Positions 36,743 through 49,284 of a stretch of 64,000 bases of DNA are shown piece after piece. Within the stretch, counting starts at the first letter, position 1. Every line of letters begins with the position of its first letter. This DNA comes from Udeniomyces pyricola (lineage: Eukaryota > Basidiomycota > Tremellomycetes > Cystofilobasidiales > Mrakiaceae): positions 63,389 to 127,388 of the forward strand of contig BCIK01000004.1 in NCBI GenBank assembly GCA_039545295.1. The letters run 5' to 3'. A program made the translations under genes and the position numbers. The notes under the pieces were generated by a model. It was given only the letters and a program-made list of their open reading frames with translations. It ran no database searches and was not told where the DNA came from.

Positions 36743-37222
36743 AGCGTTTCCTTGTAGGACCTCTTGTTTTGGCCGTGATGTGATGAGAGTGGGGAGACCT
36801 GCTGTTGGTTTCAGAGTGTGAATGATCATCATGACCCCCTTCACGCTTCGTTGCATTCGTTCCTTGTTCTATTTGAGTTGCACGCGTCTTTGTTACGTCT
36901 TGAGCTCAGCTACAATGGCGTGACTTTCTCGGAGATGCCATAACCGGAAGAGAATCATAAACTCGATGAGCTTTTAGTTGGGATGTCGCTGCCCTGACCA
37001 TTCCTCGAAAGTGAGAAACACAACTATGCTGGCATAAGATACGCGCACACAACAACAACAACATCCTTGGTACGGACTCAACGCGACTTCCCTATCTTCC
37101 TAGCAAGATCCGTGAGGTGGGTTTTGTCTCCAGTCCATCATCCACCATACATACGCATGCCGTCAACCTCCGACGGTCGATAGAGCTCCATCTCCTCCTC
37201 CGGTTGCCCCTCTTCGACCCAT
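36743..37222. other. convergent intergenic region, uL4 / SRP19
   Basis: 480 bases between convergent stop codons, including ACAACAACAACA near 37048-37060. It should hold both 3' UTRs. Nothing else is recognised. Confidence 0.5.
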
Positions 37223-38742
37223 TCATCGCTTCCCGACACGGACCATCTTGGTCTTCATCTTCTTGTCCTTCTTGGCTTTGCCAGTCCCTTCCGCCGGGTC
37301 GGCGGCATCCTCAATCGCCTTGTCTTCGCCCTGCTTCCCGCCCGCTTCGAGCGCTGCTTTCTGCGCGTTTTCCTTCTCAGTCGCCAGCATTGACACCAGC
37401 TGACCTCCCGGAATGAGTGGTGAGAACTCGGAGTAACGCTTCGCCAGTGACGGCAGCGGCAATGGGGGAAGGGGTGCCCGACGACGAGGTCTCGAAGCAG
37501 TCTTGCGACGAGGCCCGGAAGAGGTGGCGGTAGGATTGGCCTCAGTTGTTTCAGAAGTTACTTTGGAGGAGTTAGGGGGAGGAGAAGAGACATTTGCCGG
37601 ACGCGGAAGTGATGGGTTCAGTCGGTAAATGGCGGCAGACACCGCGAGGTAGAGCTGTTGACCTGAGATTAGAAACGAAACGATGACATGGTTCAGCTCA
37701 ACCCCGACCGTTCTCATATGCACACAAGACATTTCAAGACGTGTCTTTTTCTCTGTCTCTCTCATGTAACATGGGGGTATCAAGATACATTACTTACGGT
37801 TCTTGATCTTGTCGTTGATGAACTTGCCGTCTTGCTCGAGTTGGGTTTTGACCCGACCCGGGTTCGCCCAGTCCTTCGGATGGCACTTGGTCGTCTGTCA
37901 ACGGACACAAACGGAGCGGAAGGGTTTACGTTTTTAAGTCTTTTTTGGCCAGAAACGTTGGTAAAAGGATTGTCTAGTTCTTTTGTGCGTGAGTGAATGT
38001 GGTTAATCGCGATCAAGATAGGTCCGAGCGACAAACCTCGTGAAAGATGGGAAGACGAAGCGATTTGAGAGCGGCGACGATGTCGTTGGTGACTGGCCAC
38101 CAGTGAGCAAGCTCTCGAGGGATCCGGCGACCTCCTTTGGATCCATAGGCACGCTTGGCGTCGAGATAGATAGGGTAGATAGGGTGCCAACTGAAGAAAG
38201 ACGACGAGATAATCGATTGTCGCGTCAGAAAACCAGGTAGAGAAACCGGCCGGACAACCATCGCGGGCGTGTAGGGGTAAGGAGAATGTTGGCGGCAACG
38301 CACTGCTTGTAAGGTGTGCTATCCTGAACCTCGATGGCATCGCCACCATGTCTTGACTGTGGGCCGTCCATGTTGCCACCAGCACCCATGGCAGCCATCA
38401 TGGCCTGAAGGCCTTCCATCGGGTTCGGCGCGGCCGAAGAGGACGAAGGCGCGGTCGGTCGAGGTAACGAAGCGGCACTGGCAGAAGTAGCAGGTCGGGA
38501 GGCAGGGGTGTCGTTGGTGCTGTGATTGTCGAGAGTAGGAAGGGGAAGATCGGTATCGTCATCACTGTAAAGGGTTCGAACGGCAGATGGTCGACAGACG
38601 ATTGCCAGCGCGGCGGTAAGGCAAGAAGAGGAGTCAGAAGAGTGAGACACGCGTGGTCGAGTGAGAGGATGGGCGTGAAAGAAAAAGAAAGGACGGACAA
38701 TTCTTCTTCTTGGTCGGATATGTATTCTTGGATGGCGGGCAT
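37223..38742 (-). CDS. SEC65: signal recognition particle subunit SRP19 (Sec65)
   Basis: RNA-binding SRP subunit that clamps the tips of SRP RNA helices 6 and 8 and promotes SRP54 binding. Five exons join in phase: 38742-38699, 38564-38304, 38190-38037, 37894-37798, 37662-37223 (331 residues). The SRP19 fold lies in the middle: WHPIYPIYLDAKRAYGSKGG, then GRRIPRELA, DIVAALKSLRLPIFHE, the HPKDWANPGRVKTQL strand (family W...GRVRVQL) and QQLYLAVSAAIYRLNP. It is longer than animal SRP19 (about 140 residues) because of an acidic/low-complexity N-terminal arm and a Lys-rich C-terminus ending in KMKTKMVRVGKR. Such extensions are known in fungal Sec65 proteins. The start is the first ATG in frame with exon 2. 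Confidence 0.9.
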
Positions 38743-39007
38743 GAGGGGCAGACGAATAGGTTAGGATGTATGTTTGTTGGTGTTGATGTTGGCGGGATGA
38801 TGACTACGGTCAAGTCGGCGTCCACGCGAACCGCCAGTGGAGTGTCGATGGATGGGCGCATATATCGACGACATGTCCATCAGCTGCAAACGACGCGACC
38901 TGCATATACGACGACGAAGCAACCAACTCCTAGCAGCTACCTCAAGTACTCATCAACAATCAACCCAACATTATTGCCCTCGATATCATCATTCTCCACT
39001 ATACACC
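38743..39007. other. divergent promoter region, SRP19 / trimethyllysine dioxygenase
   Basis: 265 bases between divergent start codons, with no recognised element. Confidence 0.45.
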
Positions 39008-41241
39008 ATGTTCGCTCGCGCCGTTCAAGGAAGGGCCCTCTCATCTCTCCGGGTGGCCCCATCCATGTTGTAAGTCAATCCGGTCTCTTCCTCTACCGGT
39101 CTACCGCCATTGGATCGCCTGCTTCCCATCTGACTGGGCCATCGGTCTATATCTTTGTCTCTTCTCGTCCCAGATCCAGTCTCGCTCGCCAACGTGAATC
39201 TGCTCGGTCCGTCGGATCAATCCACACCCATATCACCACCTCCTTCGCTCGAGCTCGCTATTCCACCACGTCATCGGAAGACATCCCGAGGCCCGAGGCT
39301 GCTGCTACCATCCATAAAGGCCGAATCCGTACCGACCGAGGCGTCAGCTTGTGAGTGCTGTTCACTGGTGCCCATTTCCTCGGTCACCACGGCCTGACTG
39401 GCGTACAAGTCAACTGCACTTGGTTAATCACAAGTCTGTTTGCTCTGCCATCCATCCTCCAAGCACCACAGCTCTTCCATACATCTCCGGGATCACTGCC
39501 GTTGTGATAGCTGCTTCCATCCCATCACCCATCAAAGATTGCTCGATACGTTCTCGGTCAGTTCAACTAGGCCCCGCCGAATGATACTCATCTTCCAGGC
39601 TCGGGACTGACCGTGCTCATGGGTGCTGCGTGGCCTCAGATCCCACCCGATATCCGCCCGCTGCGGGTTTCGTCAGATGACAAGGGGGTTCGAGTGACAT
39701 GTACGTTTTGGGTCTCTTTATGTGAACGTGTTAGATGGCTAGATATTGACATTATATATCCTTCTCGGCTTCGGTTACAGGGTCCGACAACGAGCACCAA
39801 TCTTTCTACCCACACCATGTCCTCGAGACGTTGGGTCCATCAAGTCAAAGATCAACTCACCCTCGGACCTCGATTCTACCTTCCTCGTGCGTCGTTCTTT
39901 TAACCGCTGACACGTTCAAATAGTGACCGGCTGAACCGACTGCGTTTCCTCGGCTCATCACTCGGAATTTCATATCGTCATGATCGATTACCTGTGTTGT
40001 CCCTTTCTAGAAAAATTCCTTGGTCCCGCCCGACTCGCTCTCAGCTTCCATCCTTCTCGCACGACGATTTCTATCCCGAAGACACCAACCGAGCTCCAAG
40101 CCAGACGACCGTACTCGAAGCACTCAACCAACTCTACAATCACGGCGTCATCTTTGTGGATGGGCTCGAACCGACCTCTGAGGCTACCGAGCGACTGTCG
40201 AGATTGTTTGCCAACGGCAAGCTACGGAATACCCGTATGTGACAGTCATCTCTCAAGCCCCTTCGCCTCTCCTACCTCTATAGCCCTTGAACGTTACTCG
40301 GGACTGGTCTTCATCAATCCTCGGGATCAAGATTGAGACCTCGTTGCTTTACGTCCCGACTTTCTCAGACTACGACGACTTTTGGGAGTTTAGTGCGACC
40401 AACCTAGCCGAGCATGGCGACCTAGCCTACTCCAACGTGGCTCTTCGCGCCCACACCGACACATCGTACTTTACCGACCCGTGCGGTCTTCAAATCTTTC
40501 ATCTCACTTCGCACCCTCCGCCTGGTACGGGAGGTCACACCTTGTTGGTCGACGGCTTCGCTTGCGCCGATCAACTCGCCCGCCAAGACCCTCGGGCGTT
40601 CGAGACACTGTCAAAGATGGCCACGACGGCCCACGCCGCCGGCACAGATGGCTTTTTGTACTCAACCGGGAGCCGAGGAGGGTTCCCGGTCTTTGATCTG
40701 GGAGGAAACCAAGAACTCGTCGGTGTGCGGTGGAACAACGAGGATCGAAGCATCGGCTTCGGGAATGTCAAGGCTGAAGAGATTGACGAGTGGTATCGAG
40801 CCATGAAGGTTTGGGAATCCCTCCTCCGTAAGGAAGAAAACGAGCTTTGGGTCAAACTTCAGCCAGGGACCGTCGTTGGTACGTTCATTTCTGGGTGGAC
40901 CTCCGCGTTTTTTTTGTTTTTGTTTTGTGTTTTTGCTTAGTGCCCGCTAACGTCAGCCATGTGATGTCTCATCTTCCATCTCTCCCTTTTCCTTTCTCCT
41001 TCCCTGTTTCTGTTTCTGTCTCTCATTCATAGTCATTGATAACCATCGAGTCCTGCACGGTCGTTCGAGCTTTACTGGCCATCGCAAGATGTGTGGTGCT
41101 TACATATCCAAAGACGAGTGGATGAGCTGGAGAGAAGTCCTCTCTCGCCAGCAGTCCCAAGCGTCGTCACAACAACCACCACAAACGCATCAGCAGGATG
41201 AGACTCAAACGGCGGAAGATGTATGGACGCTTGGCTATTGA
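39008..41241 (+). CDS. trimethyllysine dioxygenase (carnitine biosynthesis)
   Basis: Fe(II)/2-oxoglutarate-dependent hydroxylase that converts N6-trimethyllysine to 3-hydroxy-trimethyllysine, the first step of carnitine synthesis, normally mitochondrial. The ATG at 39008 opens an Arg/Ala/Ser-rich leader (MFARAVQGRALSSLRVAPSM) consistent with import. The small N-terminal domain has VRVTWSDNEHQSFYPHHVLE. The catalytic domain has the metal HxD in LRAHTDTSYFTDPCGLQIFH, GGHTLLVDGF, and the distal His/Arg block DNHRVLHGRSSFTGHRKMCG. LRNTHYDDFWEF is restored by the intron between about 40233 and 40370. The stop is the TGA at 41239-41241 after VWTLGY. Early junctions (39351-39597) are not fully resolved. 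Gamma-butyrobetaine hydroxylase is a relative, but the order of motifs fits the trimethyllysine enzyme better. Confidence 0.87.
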
Positions 41242-41696
41242 ATTGGCATGTGCTTAATGATAGTTGGAAAACACAGCAGGATAAATATATATATACTATA
41301 TATATGCTATGAGTCTTTCGGGATTGTGCCATGGATGACAGACTGAGCGGCGATTTGCAAAGTGTGTGGCGTTTCTTGGTCTTTTCATGAACACATCAAA
41401 GAGAGATAGGCGTAGGAACGAATGCGATCATATAGGCATGATATGAGGATTAATAAGGCAAAAAAAAAAACCTAAAAAAAAAACGACCAGGTGATAGATA
41501 TGTCCCAAGACGAATGAATAGGGACGGATCATCAGGTGATGATTGGAGGGAAGAGAGGTGCGGGTGGGGATGAAGGAGCAGGTGATGATGTTCGAGATGA
41601 GTGGCAGATGGGAGGAAACGAACAGACTCAGAAGACCAGCTCCGAGATGCTCAAGATAAAAAAAACAAACGAAAACACGACATCAGAACAACCCCT
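41242..41696. other. convergent intergenic region
   Basis: 455 bases between convergent stops, with a TATATATA patch (about 41285-41305) and two A-runs (41460-41483). No gene is recognised. Confidence 0.5.
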
Positions 41697-44082
41697 CTAG
41701 ACGACTCGACGCTTCTTGATCATACCCGAGGGCAGAGAAGAGGCGCTCGAGGCGACGCTCGACGACGAGGGCGAAAGCGTCGGCGAGGGAATGACGACGA
41801 CGATCGAGGCGGAACCCATCTGGATCGTCTGGATGATCGCTCCGTCCGAAGCGGACGAGCTCGAAGCGGATGACGACCAGATCGAGGAAAGGGAAGGGGA
41901 AGCAGTGATGGTAGAGGAAGCTGCCGAGGCGGTAGAAGAGGAGGAAGTGGAAACGACGGCCTTGATGGAAGTCGTAGCGACCGAGTCCCGAGCGGCTGCA
42001 GAGGACGACGGCGTCAAGGCAGAGATATACGTTGACGACGAGCCGAGGTCGGTGACGTTGTACAGCGATCCAGCAGAAACGGATGTGGACACGATCGGAA
42101 GGGTCATGTTGGGCGAGATGATGGTCGCGTTCGCAGGGGACCAGACCGTGGTCGACGTCGAAGCGTTAGAAGGGAGCGAGGTCGACGTCGAGGCATTGGA
42201 AGCGAAAGGGGTGGTCGTGTTCAAGTGAGCAGGGATGGAGGTGATGATGGTCGAATTTGAAGACTCGGCTTCATCGTCTCCATTCGGAGAAGGAAGGATG
42301 CCGACGATGGTCGAGTTGACAGCGATCGAGGAAGAAGACGAGGTAGGGACAGCAGCTGTCGAAGAGGAGAGGGTGACGGTACCGTTGACGGCGTCCTCGG
42401 GCTCGTCCGATCCTCCAGGGGAGACCACGACTCCAACGTTACCTCCAGTAGCGGTAGCACTAGCAACGGCGCTGCTGACGACCGGAGTGCCGGCGTGAGT
42501 CGCGGCAGCGTCGACCGTCGAGGTGACATCAGCGCCCATAGCACCATGGGCGAGCTCTGAAACGATGGTCGCTTTGGCGGCTGGCGAGGAATACGATCCG
42601 GTGGGAAGGGAGGAGCCGATGGTGACCTGAGAAGACGCGCCAGGAAGGGTGTAGGTAAACGTCGGCGTGGTGGTGGCGACAAGGGAGGAGATGATGGCGG
42701 AGGCGTCTTCGCCATCCAGGCTGGCGGGGACCGTATCTGAGCCAGAACCAAGCTCTGATGCGATCGAGGTAGCGGCAGGAGCAAGGACAGCGGAGGAGGA
42801 GGACCAGGCAACGGCAGTCACGGCGGACGGCTTGATCGCAGAGGATGTGACGGCAATCGAGGAGGTCGTAGGGGCGACAGCCGAGGTTACAGTGATGGGA
42901 GCAGCAGTAGTCGAGGCGGCAATGAACGTCGGAGAAGCCGTTGCGGTGCCATCAGTGCCTTGAAGAATCTGGTAGTCCCAGTGTCCATCGGCCTCCTAGT
43001 GGGTGGGCGCAGAGAAGACAGGAGAGACCCAGGAACGAAAAAGGAAAAAGAAAGAAGAAGTAAAAGAGGAAAGGGCGTCAATGTTGAACCAACATCTATC
43101 TTTCCAATGTGCCACGACGCCGATGCCAAGAAAAAGAATCCGCCCTGAAAACACTCACAAGGTGGGGTACGAGCGTGAGGTAAACTGTCGGGAGAGCGGC
43201 CGCGGCAGCAGCAGCGACATCGAGCACGCTGACAACCTCGTCGAGGTTAGGGACATGACTGGCGCTCGCGCTGATCGAAGCCGTCTCGGTCACAGTCGCG
43301 GTTGCGGTAGCAGTAGCAGTGATGATTTCGCTCTCGGTGATGTAATCCGTCTCGTACGAGGTCAAGTATACCGTCTCGGTCGAGTGAACAGTTTCCCACA
43401 GGTCGACAGTCTTGGTCGCAGTCTCGATGTCCGTCTCAATCGAGACCGAGATTGAGATTGAGACGGAAGGCCAAGGCTCGGCAGCGACGACGCCGGATGA
43501 GGCCGACGACGGCGAAGACGCAGCAGCCGACGCTTGAACAGGCACAGTGACGACCGCCGGAGAGGGTGTTGGGGAAGATGAGGCGGTAGAGATGGACTCG
43601 ATGATACTCGAGATGATGGTGTCATTGGAGATGAAGGGGGCGAGGGGAGCTGTACCGTTGGAGATGAGGGTTCCGTTGGAGACGAGGGTGCCGTTGGAGG
43701 ATACGAGGGTGCCGTTGGAGAAGACGATCGTGCCGTTGCTCAAGGAGGGGAACACGAGGGTACCATTGGCGACCAAAGGAATGGTGCCGTTGGTGGAGAT
43801 GATGACGGGTTGAGATCCGTTGATGGGGGACGCCGTCCAAGGAGGGAGGTTGGTCGTTGAGTTGACGGACGAACCAGGGCCGGCAGTGGAGACGGTGCCG
43901 TTAACTTCCTGCTGAACGGCGGCGACGGTCGAGTTGTCAAAGGTGACGCCGAGCGAGGTGGTGACGTTGGCCTGTTGAGTGACGGCCGAGGAGGAGGGGA
44001 GGAGGGCGTATCGCTTGCGCGGGTGAGCGGCGACGGAAGGGGCGAGGAAGGCGAGGGTGGGAAGGAGGGCTTGAACCAGCAT
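41697..44082 (-). CDS. secreted Ser/Thr-rich mucin-like glycoprotein
   Basis: Two exons join in phase: 44082-43159 and 42995-41697 (740 residues). The ATG at 44082 starts a clear signal peptide (MLVQALLPTLAFLAPSVAA), followed at once by a Kex2-like basic site (HPRKR). The rest is dominated by Ser, Thr, Ala and Val with very many Asn-x-Ser/Thr sequons. Near residues 90-145 it carries a tandem series of SNGT units (see findings). Two short Thr-rich blocks (ETDYITESEIITATATATA and ETVHSTETVYLTSYETD) resemble fungal cell-surface stalk sequence. There is no hydrophobic C-terminal GPI signal; it ends in basic KKRRVV. It is probably a heavily O- and N-glycosylated wall or matrix protein. No catalytic domain is visible. 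Confidence 0.75.
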
Positions 44083-44688
44083 GCTTGATGGGAGGGATAG
44101 TGGATGTGAGTGCGTGTGTGCGTGTGTGCTTGGAAAGACTAGTGGAGAGACAGAAGAGCGCTAGGCTGGGAAGATAACTGATGGGAGCCAGGAAAAAAGA
44201 GGAACAGTCACAGAAGGAATTAGCAGGCCAGTGGCAGGTGGATGATGATGGATGATAATGGTCCGTGTGAACGGGCGATGGATGTGAGTGAGGACATACG
44301 TACGATGGGATGGATAGCAGAAAAGGGGATAGGACCAGCCTATGTGAATATGATGGGGAAGTGTTGGAAGCGAGGAGATGTGGTTGGATGGGAGGGAGAC
44401 AATCGACAAGGAACAGACTAGAAAAGGAAGGAACCCTCTCTGCGTTTTTCCGTTGCAGGCACACAATCAGGTTGGCCCATGATGACGAGTAGATTCTGCC
44501 TCAACCGGAATCATTTATCATTTCCCACTGACATCCATCGAATCCATCCCGCCTGCAGCCGGCGCGTCATACATCATATATCACCTATAACTCATATCGA
44601 CATTCTCATCAAACCCCCAATCCCATCATCGTAGCATTCCCATCACCATCCCATCCATTTCATCACTACCACAACCCAATCCTCCAAC
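44083..44688. other. divergent intergenic region, mucin-like gene / MIS12
   Basis: 606 bases between divergent start codons. GT repeats (GTGCGTGTGTGCG) flank the mucin-like side, and CATCATC-type runs precede the MIS12 start. No defined element. Confidence 0.45.
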
Positions 44689-46212
44689 ATGCCTCAAACC
44701 CACTCACCCACACCCAGCTACACCAAGCCTGACCTTGGGCCGCTTCCTATCCTAACGCACGATCAACAGCTCGACGTGGTGACCCAATTGATGGCGTATC
44801 CTCCTCGCAAGCTGCTCTTTGACATTGTCCGTATATCCTATTCATCCTGCCCATCGGTCCCATCTCCCTTCCCTTTCTCCTTTCTCCTAACAACCCTTGG
44901 TTCCTTACCGCAATCCAGCACGAAGCAGCCAATGCCGAGATCTTTTCCATCCTCTTCTCCGTCGAGTCCTGGCTCCAAACCCGACTCGATCCTCCCGCGC
45001 CAGGGTCCATACCGGCCCCACCACCGCTGGCCCCGACGACCGCGACGCGTCGCAAAGGGCCACCCCTTCCTCCGCCCATCCAACCCCACCAGATCACGTC
45101 CGAAACCCTCGAGCTCGAGATGGACACCGGTCTTCATGCGATGGAAACCCTCTTGACGGAACAGATGGACAAGGCATGCGAGCTGTTTATGAGTTGGAGT
45201 TATCGAAACGTCTTTACTGTCGGCGCGTACGGGGGTGTTGTCCTCGTGCGTTTCCCATCCCATTCGTTGTCTGCCTCGCGTCTTTGCTCGCTGTTTCAGA
45301 GAAGGAATACGAGAGAAATGGTAATATAGTCAATATTGACGACTTTATCCTTCTCCCCAAAACATCCAACTTTCAGCCGGCTCACCGAGGCCTCGACTTT
45401 CTACGCGGTCGCTACGTGGCCGAGCAATTACCCGAAGGCGAACGCACTCTCGAGTTATCCATCGAGGCCCTCCGGGCCAAGGTCGAGCAGGTAAAGTCAA
45501 AAAGCAATCCCTTCCCACCTTGGTCGGAATTGTCAAGGACATGCAAGGGAGGGTCCCCACACTGATGCACAACGGTTTCCATCCTGCTTTGTATCCCCAG
45601 AAACGACACCTCAAAGCCCTGCTGCTTTCCGCAACCAAACATTCGACCCATTCGCTTCAGCACGCGCGAGCCGTCAATGCCGATGTAGACTTCTTGACCC
45701 GTACCCTTCAAAAGCATTCGGGTTGGTCCTTGTTTGCCCTTGAGTTCCATAGGCCGCCGTGCCGTAGTCACCAACGAGTCCAAGACCGGAACAAGACATC
45801 TCACTAAGGAAACCTCACTGACCAGTCACGGTTCACATCCTCTTCCTCATTGTCTCTTGTCTCTCATAACCTTGTCGTTACCATGGTCTCTTGATCCCTT
45901 TTTGGTTGTTCCGGCTCAGTCGCCTCATTACCAAGCTCACTCAAGACACTGACTACCTCCCTGACGACCCTTCACGCCACCCTTACGTCGTTACCGGCCT
46001 CGATGCCGACTTCCATCCGTCCCACCTCGACCAACTCGCCTCCCACCGCGTGGAACCTCGGTCGAGCAGCTTACATCGATTGGGTCGAGGAACGAGCCAT
46101 CGCCGCTGCCTCCAGTCGGGGTGAACAGCCCGGTGGGCTCGAAGACAGTGGGCTTCAGGGAGTCGAGCGCACCTTGGACGCCATCGGACGTAGCATGGTA
46201 GACGAATTCTAG
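44689..46212 (+). CDS. MIS12: kinetochore protein MIS12 (Mtw1)
   Basis: Subunit of the Mis12/MIND complex that links inner kinetochore proteins to the Ndc80 complex. Five exons join in phase: 44689-44826, 44919-45245, 45377-45490, 45601-45721, 45920-46212 (330 residues). The N-terminal Mis12 helix pair is visible as QLMAYPPRKLLFDIVHEAAN (family 'L-x-(F/Y)-P-P') and SILFSVESWL. A proline-rich insert precedes GLHAMETLLTEQMDKACELF and WSYRNVFTV, matching the family block in which a 'G...(L/M)ETLL...DKxxxxF' helix is followed by 'RNxFT'. VVLPAHRGLDF is restored across intron 2, and a coiled-coil region follows. Function is by homology. The proline-rich insert is an oddity of this copy. Confidence 0.8.
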
Positions 46213-46867
46213 TCGTCCGAGCCATCATCAGGTTTGATCTTGTTCCAGACATGCAATGTCGGAGAGCGAGAGGGCCGTTCGTCAGCCAGCGAGTAGGCGC
46301 AGCGGAGAGAGTATCACGATTTTATGACCCCTGACGACAAAGCACTCCTTAATATTTCCAGCTAGTATAATAGATTCGCCATATTATATATATATATGAT
46401 GCCCATACTATTTACACTCACGTGCATTCACATTCTTCTCTGCAGCTGCCGAGAGTCGACTCATTCAAAAAGGGGTGAGAAGTCATGTAGATATTCAAAG
46501 ACCACTGTATGGAAAGAGGACGTGGACATCGCTATATATAAAGAGGAAGAAGAAAAAAGACGAATGGGGCGCTCAAGTCAAAATAGTGTTCTCTTCTTGC
46601 AAAGAGAGTCGAATCTTGAAGAAACGACGAACGGAAGAAACGATGGAAAACCAAGAGAGACCAATCCAAAGAAAAGAGAGAGAGAAAGCAAGAGAAAAAT
46701 ATGATACACAAGACTTAGGTTACAACGCGAGAAGGGAAAGAACGGATAGGAAATGTAAATGGTAGGCAAAGGGCAAAATGCATAATAGAGAAGCAAATGA
46801 TGAAAACAAAAACAAACACAAACAACGATAGAAAGGGAAGAAAAAAAAAAACAAGACGCTCTACCCA
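46213..46867. other. convergent intergenic region, A-rich
   Basis: 655 bases between convergent stops. It is purine-rich (46480-46860), with a short ATATATAT run (46386-46397). The Lys/Arg-rich frames are low-complexity artefacts. Confidence 0.5.
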
Positions 46868-49284
46868 TCAGCACTTGCAGCCCAAAGTGGAAAACGCCTT
46901 TTTGAAGAGCGAGCACGGGCTCATAGGGTGTTCTCCCACTTGCTGTTTCGGGGGTTGTGACGCTTTGGCCACGCCGAGAGAGAGTCCATCGAAAGCCTTC
47001 TGAAGCGCCGCTGCGTCCGTAGCGGTCTTGCTGGAAGGCACGACAGGAACGATCTCGATTCGAGATTGACCCGAAAGCACAGAGAGAATCTTGTCGGTGT
47101 CCAGAGCTCGCGAAGTGGACGTCGCAGCATGAGAACTCCAGTAGGCGGGAGTGAGTTGAGATGACATAGGGCGAGCGTCGGAAGAGACCGGCGTAGTCAT
47201 CGTGAAGGCCTCGAGGAAAGCCGAGGATAGACGGGAAGAAATCGTTTGGGATGCGAGGTTGGCAAGCTGAGCAAAGTGGGGCGAGGCAGTGGACACGCCC
47301 GATGGTGAACCGGCTGCAGTTGCCCGGGCAGTCGGAGTGTAAGCCGGAGGAGGGGCAAGGGATTGGGACGGTTGAGATCGGAGTTTGTCCCAGTTGGCAG
47401 CGCTCGCTGACCAGAATTGGGGTCTCATCGATGCGATCAAGGGAGATTCTGACGATTCCTTGCTGGGGCGGTTCCAGAGTGAGGACCGGAAAGCTTCAAG
47501 ATTCTTCTCCCGCGTCTCGAGCCCCGCATCGTACGGAGCAGGCGACGGAAGAGAAGGATTCGAGAAGAAGATGTCGGGCAGCGAGACGTGGTAGGAGAAC
47601 GCAGAAGAAGGAGTGGTTGCCGAGCTCGCCAGGAATTGCGATAGATCAAAATCGGCGGCCCAAGGACTGGCGGGGAGAGGAGCGGCCGCAAGAGCAGGAG
47701 TTGTGGCACTCGCAGATGTGGCCTGCTGCTGGAACGCCTGGGAAAACGAGGCGGCTTGCTGAGCCAGGGTGGATGGTGCATTAGGCGTCGGCTGGGCACG
47801 TCCGGCCGCATTGAAAGCTGACTTGAGTGCGAGGATTTCGTTTCTACAGAGATTACGATTAGGAGAAGAGGGAAAAGAAGGTCAAAGAAAGATATGAGCA
47901 ACCGCATAACGATCCAAGGATGTTTCCATCAAAGGCAAGATGACGATGCGACTCACCTCAAAGCAGCGTTTTCTAACTTCTCCTGGCCAAGTTCGCTTCG
48001 GATGGCCTCAATGAGCTTGTCGCGGTCGCCAACTTGACTTTCGAGCGTCGAGACTTGCTCCTTGCGGCGAATCCGGAAGTTGCGGGCGCTCGCCTTGTTG
48101 CGGAGTTGGCGCTTTTCCTTTGAACTCAGTCTCTGGTACTCGTCGGCCGTCGGCCGCCAGGCCTCGTCTTCGCCGACTTCTTCGCCTTCGGATTTGACGA
48201 CCGATGAGAGAGGCTGGTGAGCCGAAGGGGACGCTCGTCGCTTCTTGTGAGAACTCTCACGGTCGTCCGAAGACGAGGACGCATCGCATGCCGAGCCGGA
48301 AGGGAAGGTGATGATCGATGACGGAGACGTGGGCAAGAGAGAAAGCTGAGGAACAGGCTCCATTTTCGTTTGATGAACAACAGGGGCAGAAACGAGGGCC
48401 GGGGTATTGGACAAGCCCGAGGTCGTCGCCGAAGCGGCGGAGCTAGAGAGGGATGCCGGCAATTGGATGGAACCGTACTTGGAGTTGTACTGTTGGAGTG
48501 AGGCTAGGAGTGAATTCAGTTGCGTTGGGGCTGACGTAACAGGTGTTGCGGCAGGCGTCGGTTGGTTGGTAGGTAGTGCTGGGGCTGGGTGCAGAGTTCG
48601 AAAAGAAACCTCGGGCGAAGCAGACGACGAGTTGGAACTCTGAGATGAATTGAATCGAGGCTACAAAAAGCCGAAGGGTCAACGTTAATAAACATGAGCC
48701 GGAAGCAAGCGAAACAAAGAGATGTGTGAGGCAAAACGAATCAAGAAGCGAGATTAATTGATCAGCCGCAACGCTTGCACAGCAAAGGGATCGACAGCTC
48801 CTCCAAATGTTGAATCGTCGGGGTATCGTCGGCGTGACCAACGCCAGCGAGTCAGGAGGGGTGTAGTATCTTACCTGGTGGAGGACGCCATCGAAGCAAG
48901 GCGATGGCTGGTGGTCCCAGGCCGTCGTAGCGTCAAAGGAGGCATAGGTCTCCAACTCGGGCGACGAGAAGGGAAAGGAGGACGGCATCGGGTCCAAACC
49001 GGACGACGAGCCGGAAGACGGAGAAGCCGAATCGGGAAAGCCTTCGGGCGGAGAGGCCAAGGTGTTCTGATGATGTTAGAAGGGAGATGAACACAACCGG
49101 GGGAAGCAACTGTGAGCGAAGGCGTGGGACATGGCAAGGACTGAACTAGATGATGATGGATGGGTAGGCTTTAGGAATGCATGCATACGAGTAGAGATTC
49201 AAAGTCGAGGACGTCGTCGCCTGAACTCTTGGTGGAGCCGTTATCGAGGACGGGGGTAGCGAAGTCGTCCCAAGAGAAGGACAT
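46868..49284 (-). CDS. bZIP transcription factor
   Basis: Four exons join in phase: 49284-49189, 49066-48875, 48660-47957, 47843-46868 (655 residues). The start exon is MSFSWDDFATPVLDN (ATG at 49284). The bZIP domain is at about residues 280-345: the basic region is EKRQLRNKASARNFRIRRKE, with the N-x-x-S-A-R-x-F-R signature. The leucine zipper is VSTLESQVGDRDKLIEAIRS and continues as LGQEKLENAALRNEILALK, split by the last intron. The flanks are Ser/Thr/Pro/Ala-rich, with acidic patches before the basic region (EGEEVGEDEAW) that could activate transcription. The C-terminus ends with a short cysteine-bearing tail (CSLFKKAFSTLGCKC). The Asn/Ala/Phe pattern places it with fungal basidiomycete bZIPs rather than AP-1/Yap. 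Targets are unknown. Confidence 0.88.

Noticed and set aside
41716..42228. 170-codon plus-strand frame rich in Glu/Val opposite the mucin-like gene
   Set aside because: It is the complement of Ser/Thr-rich codons of the mucin-like CDS (TCG/GTC to CGA/GAC), with no domain or splice support.
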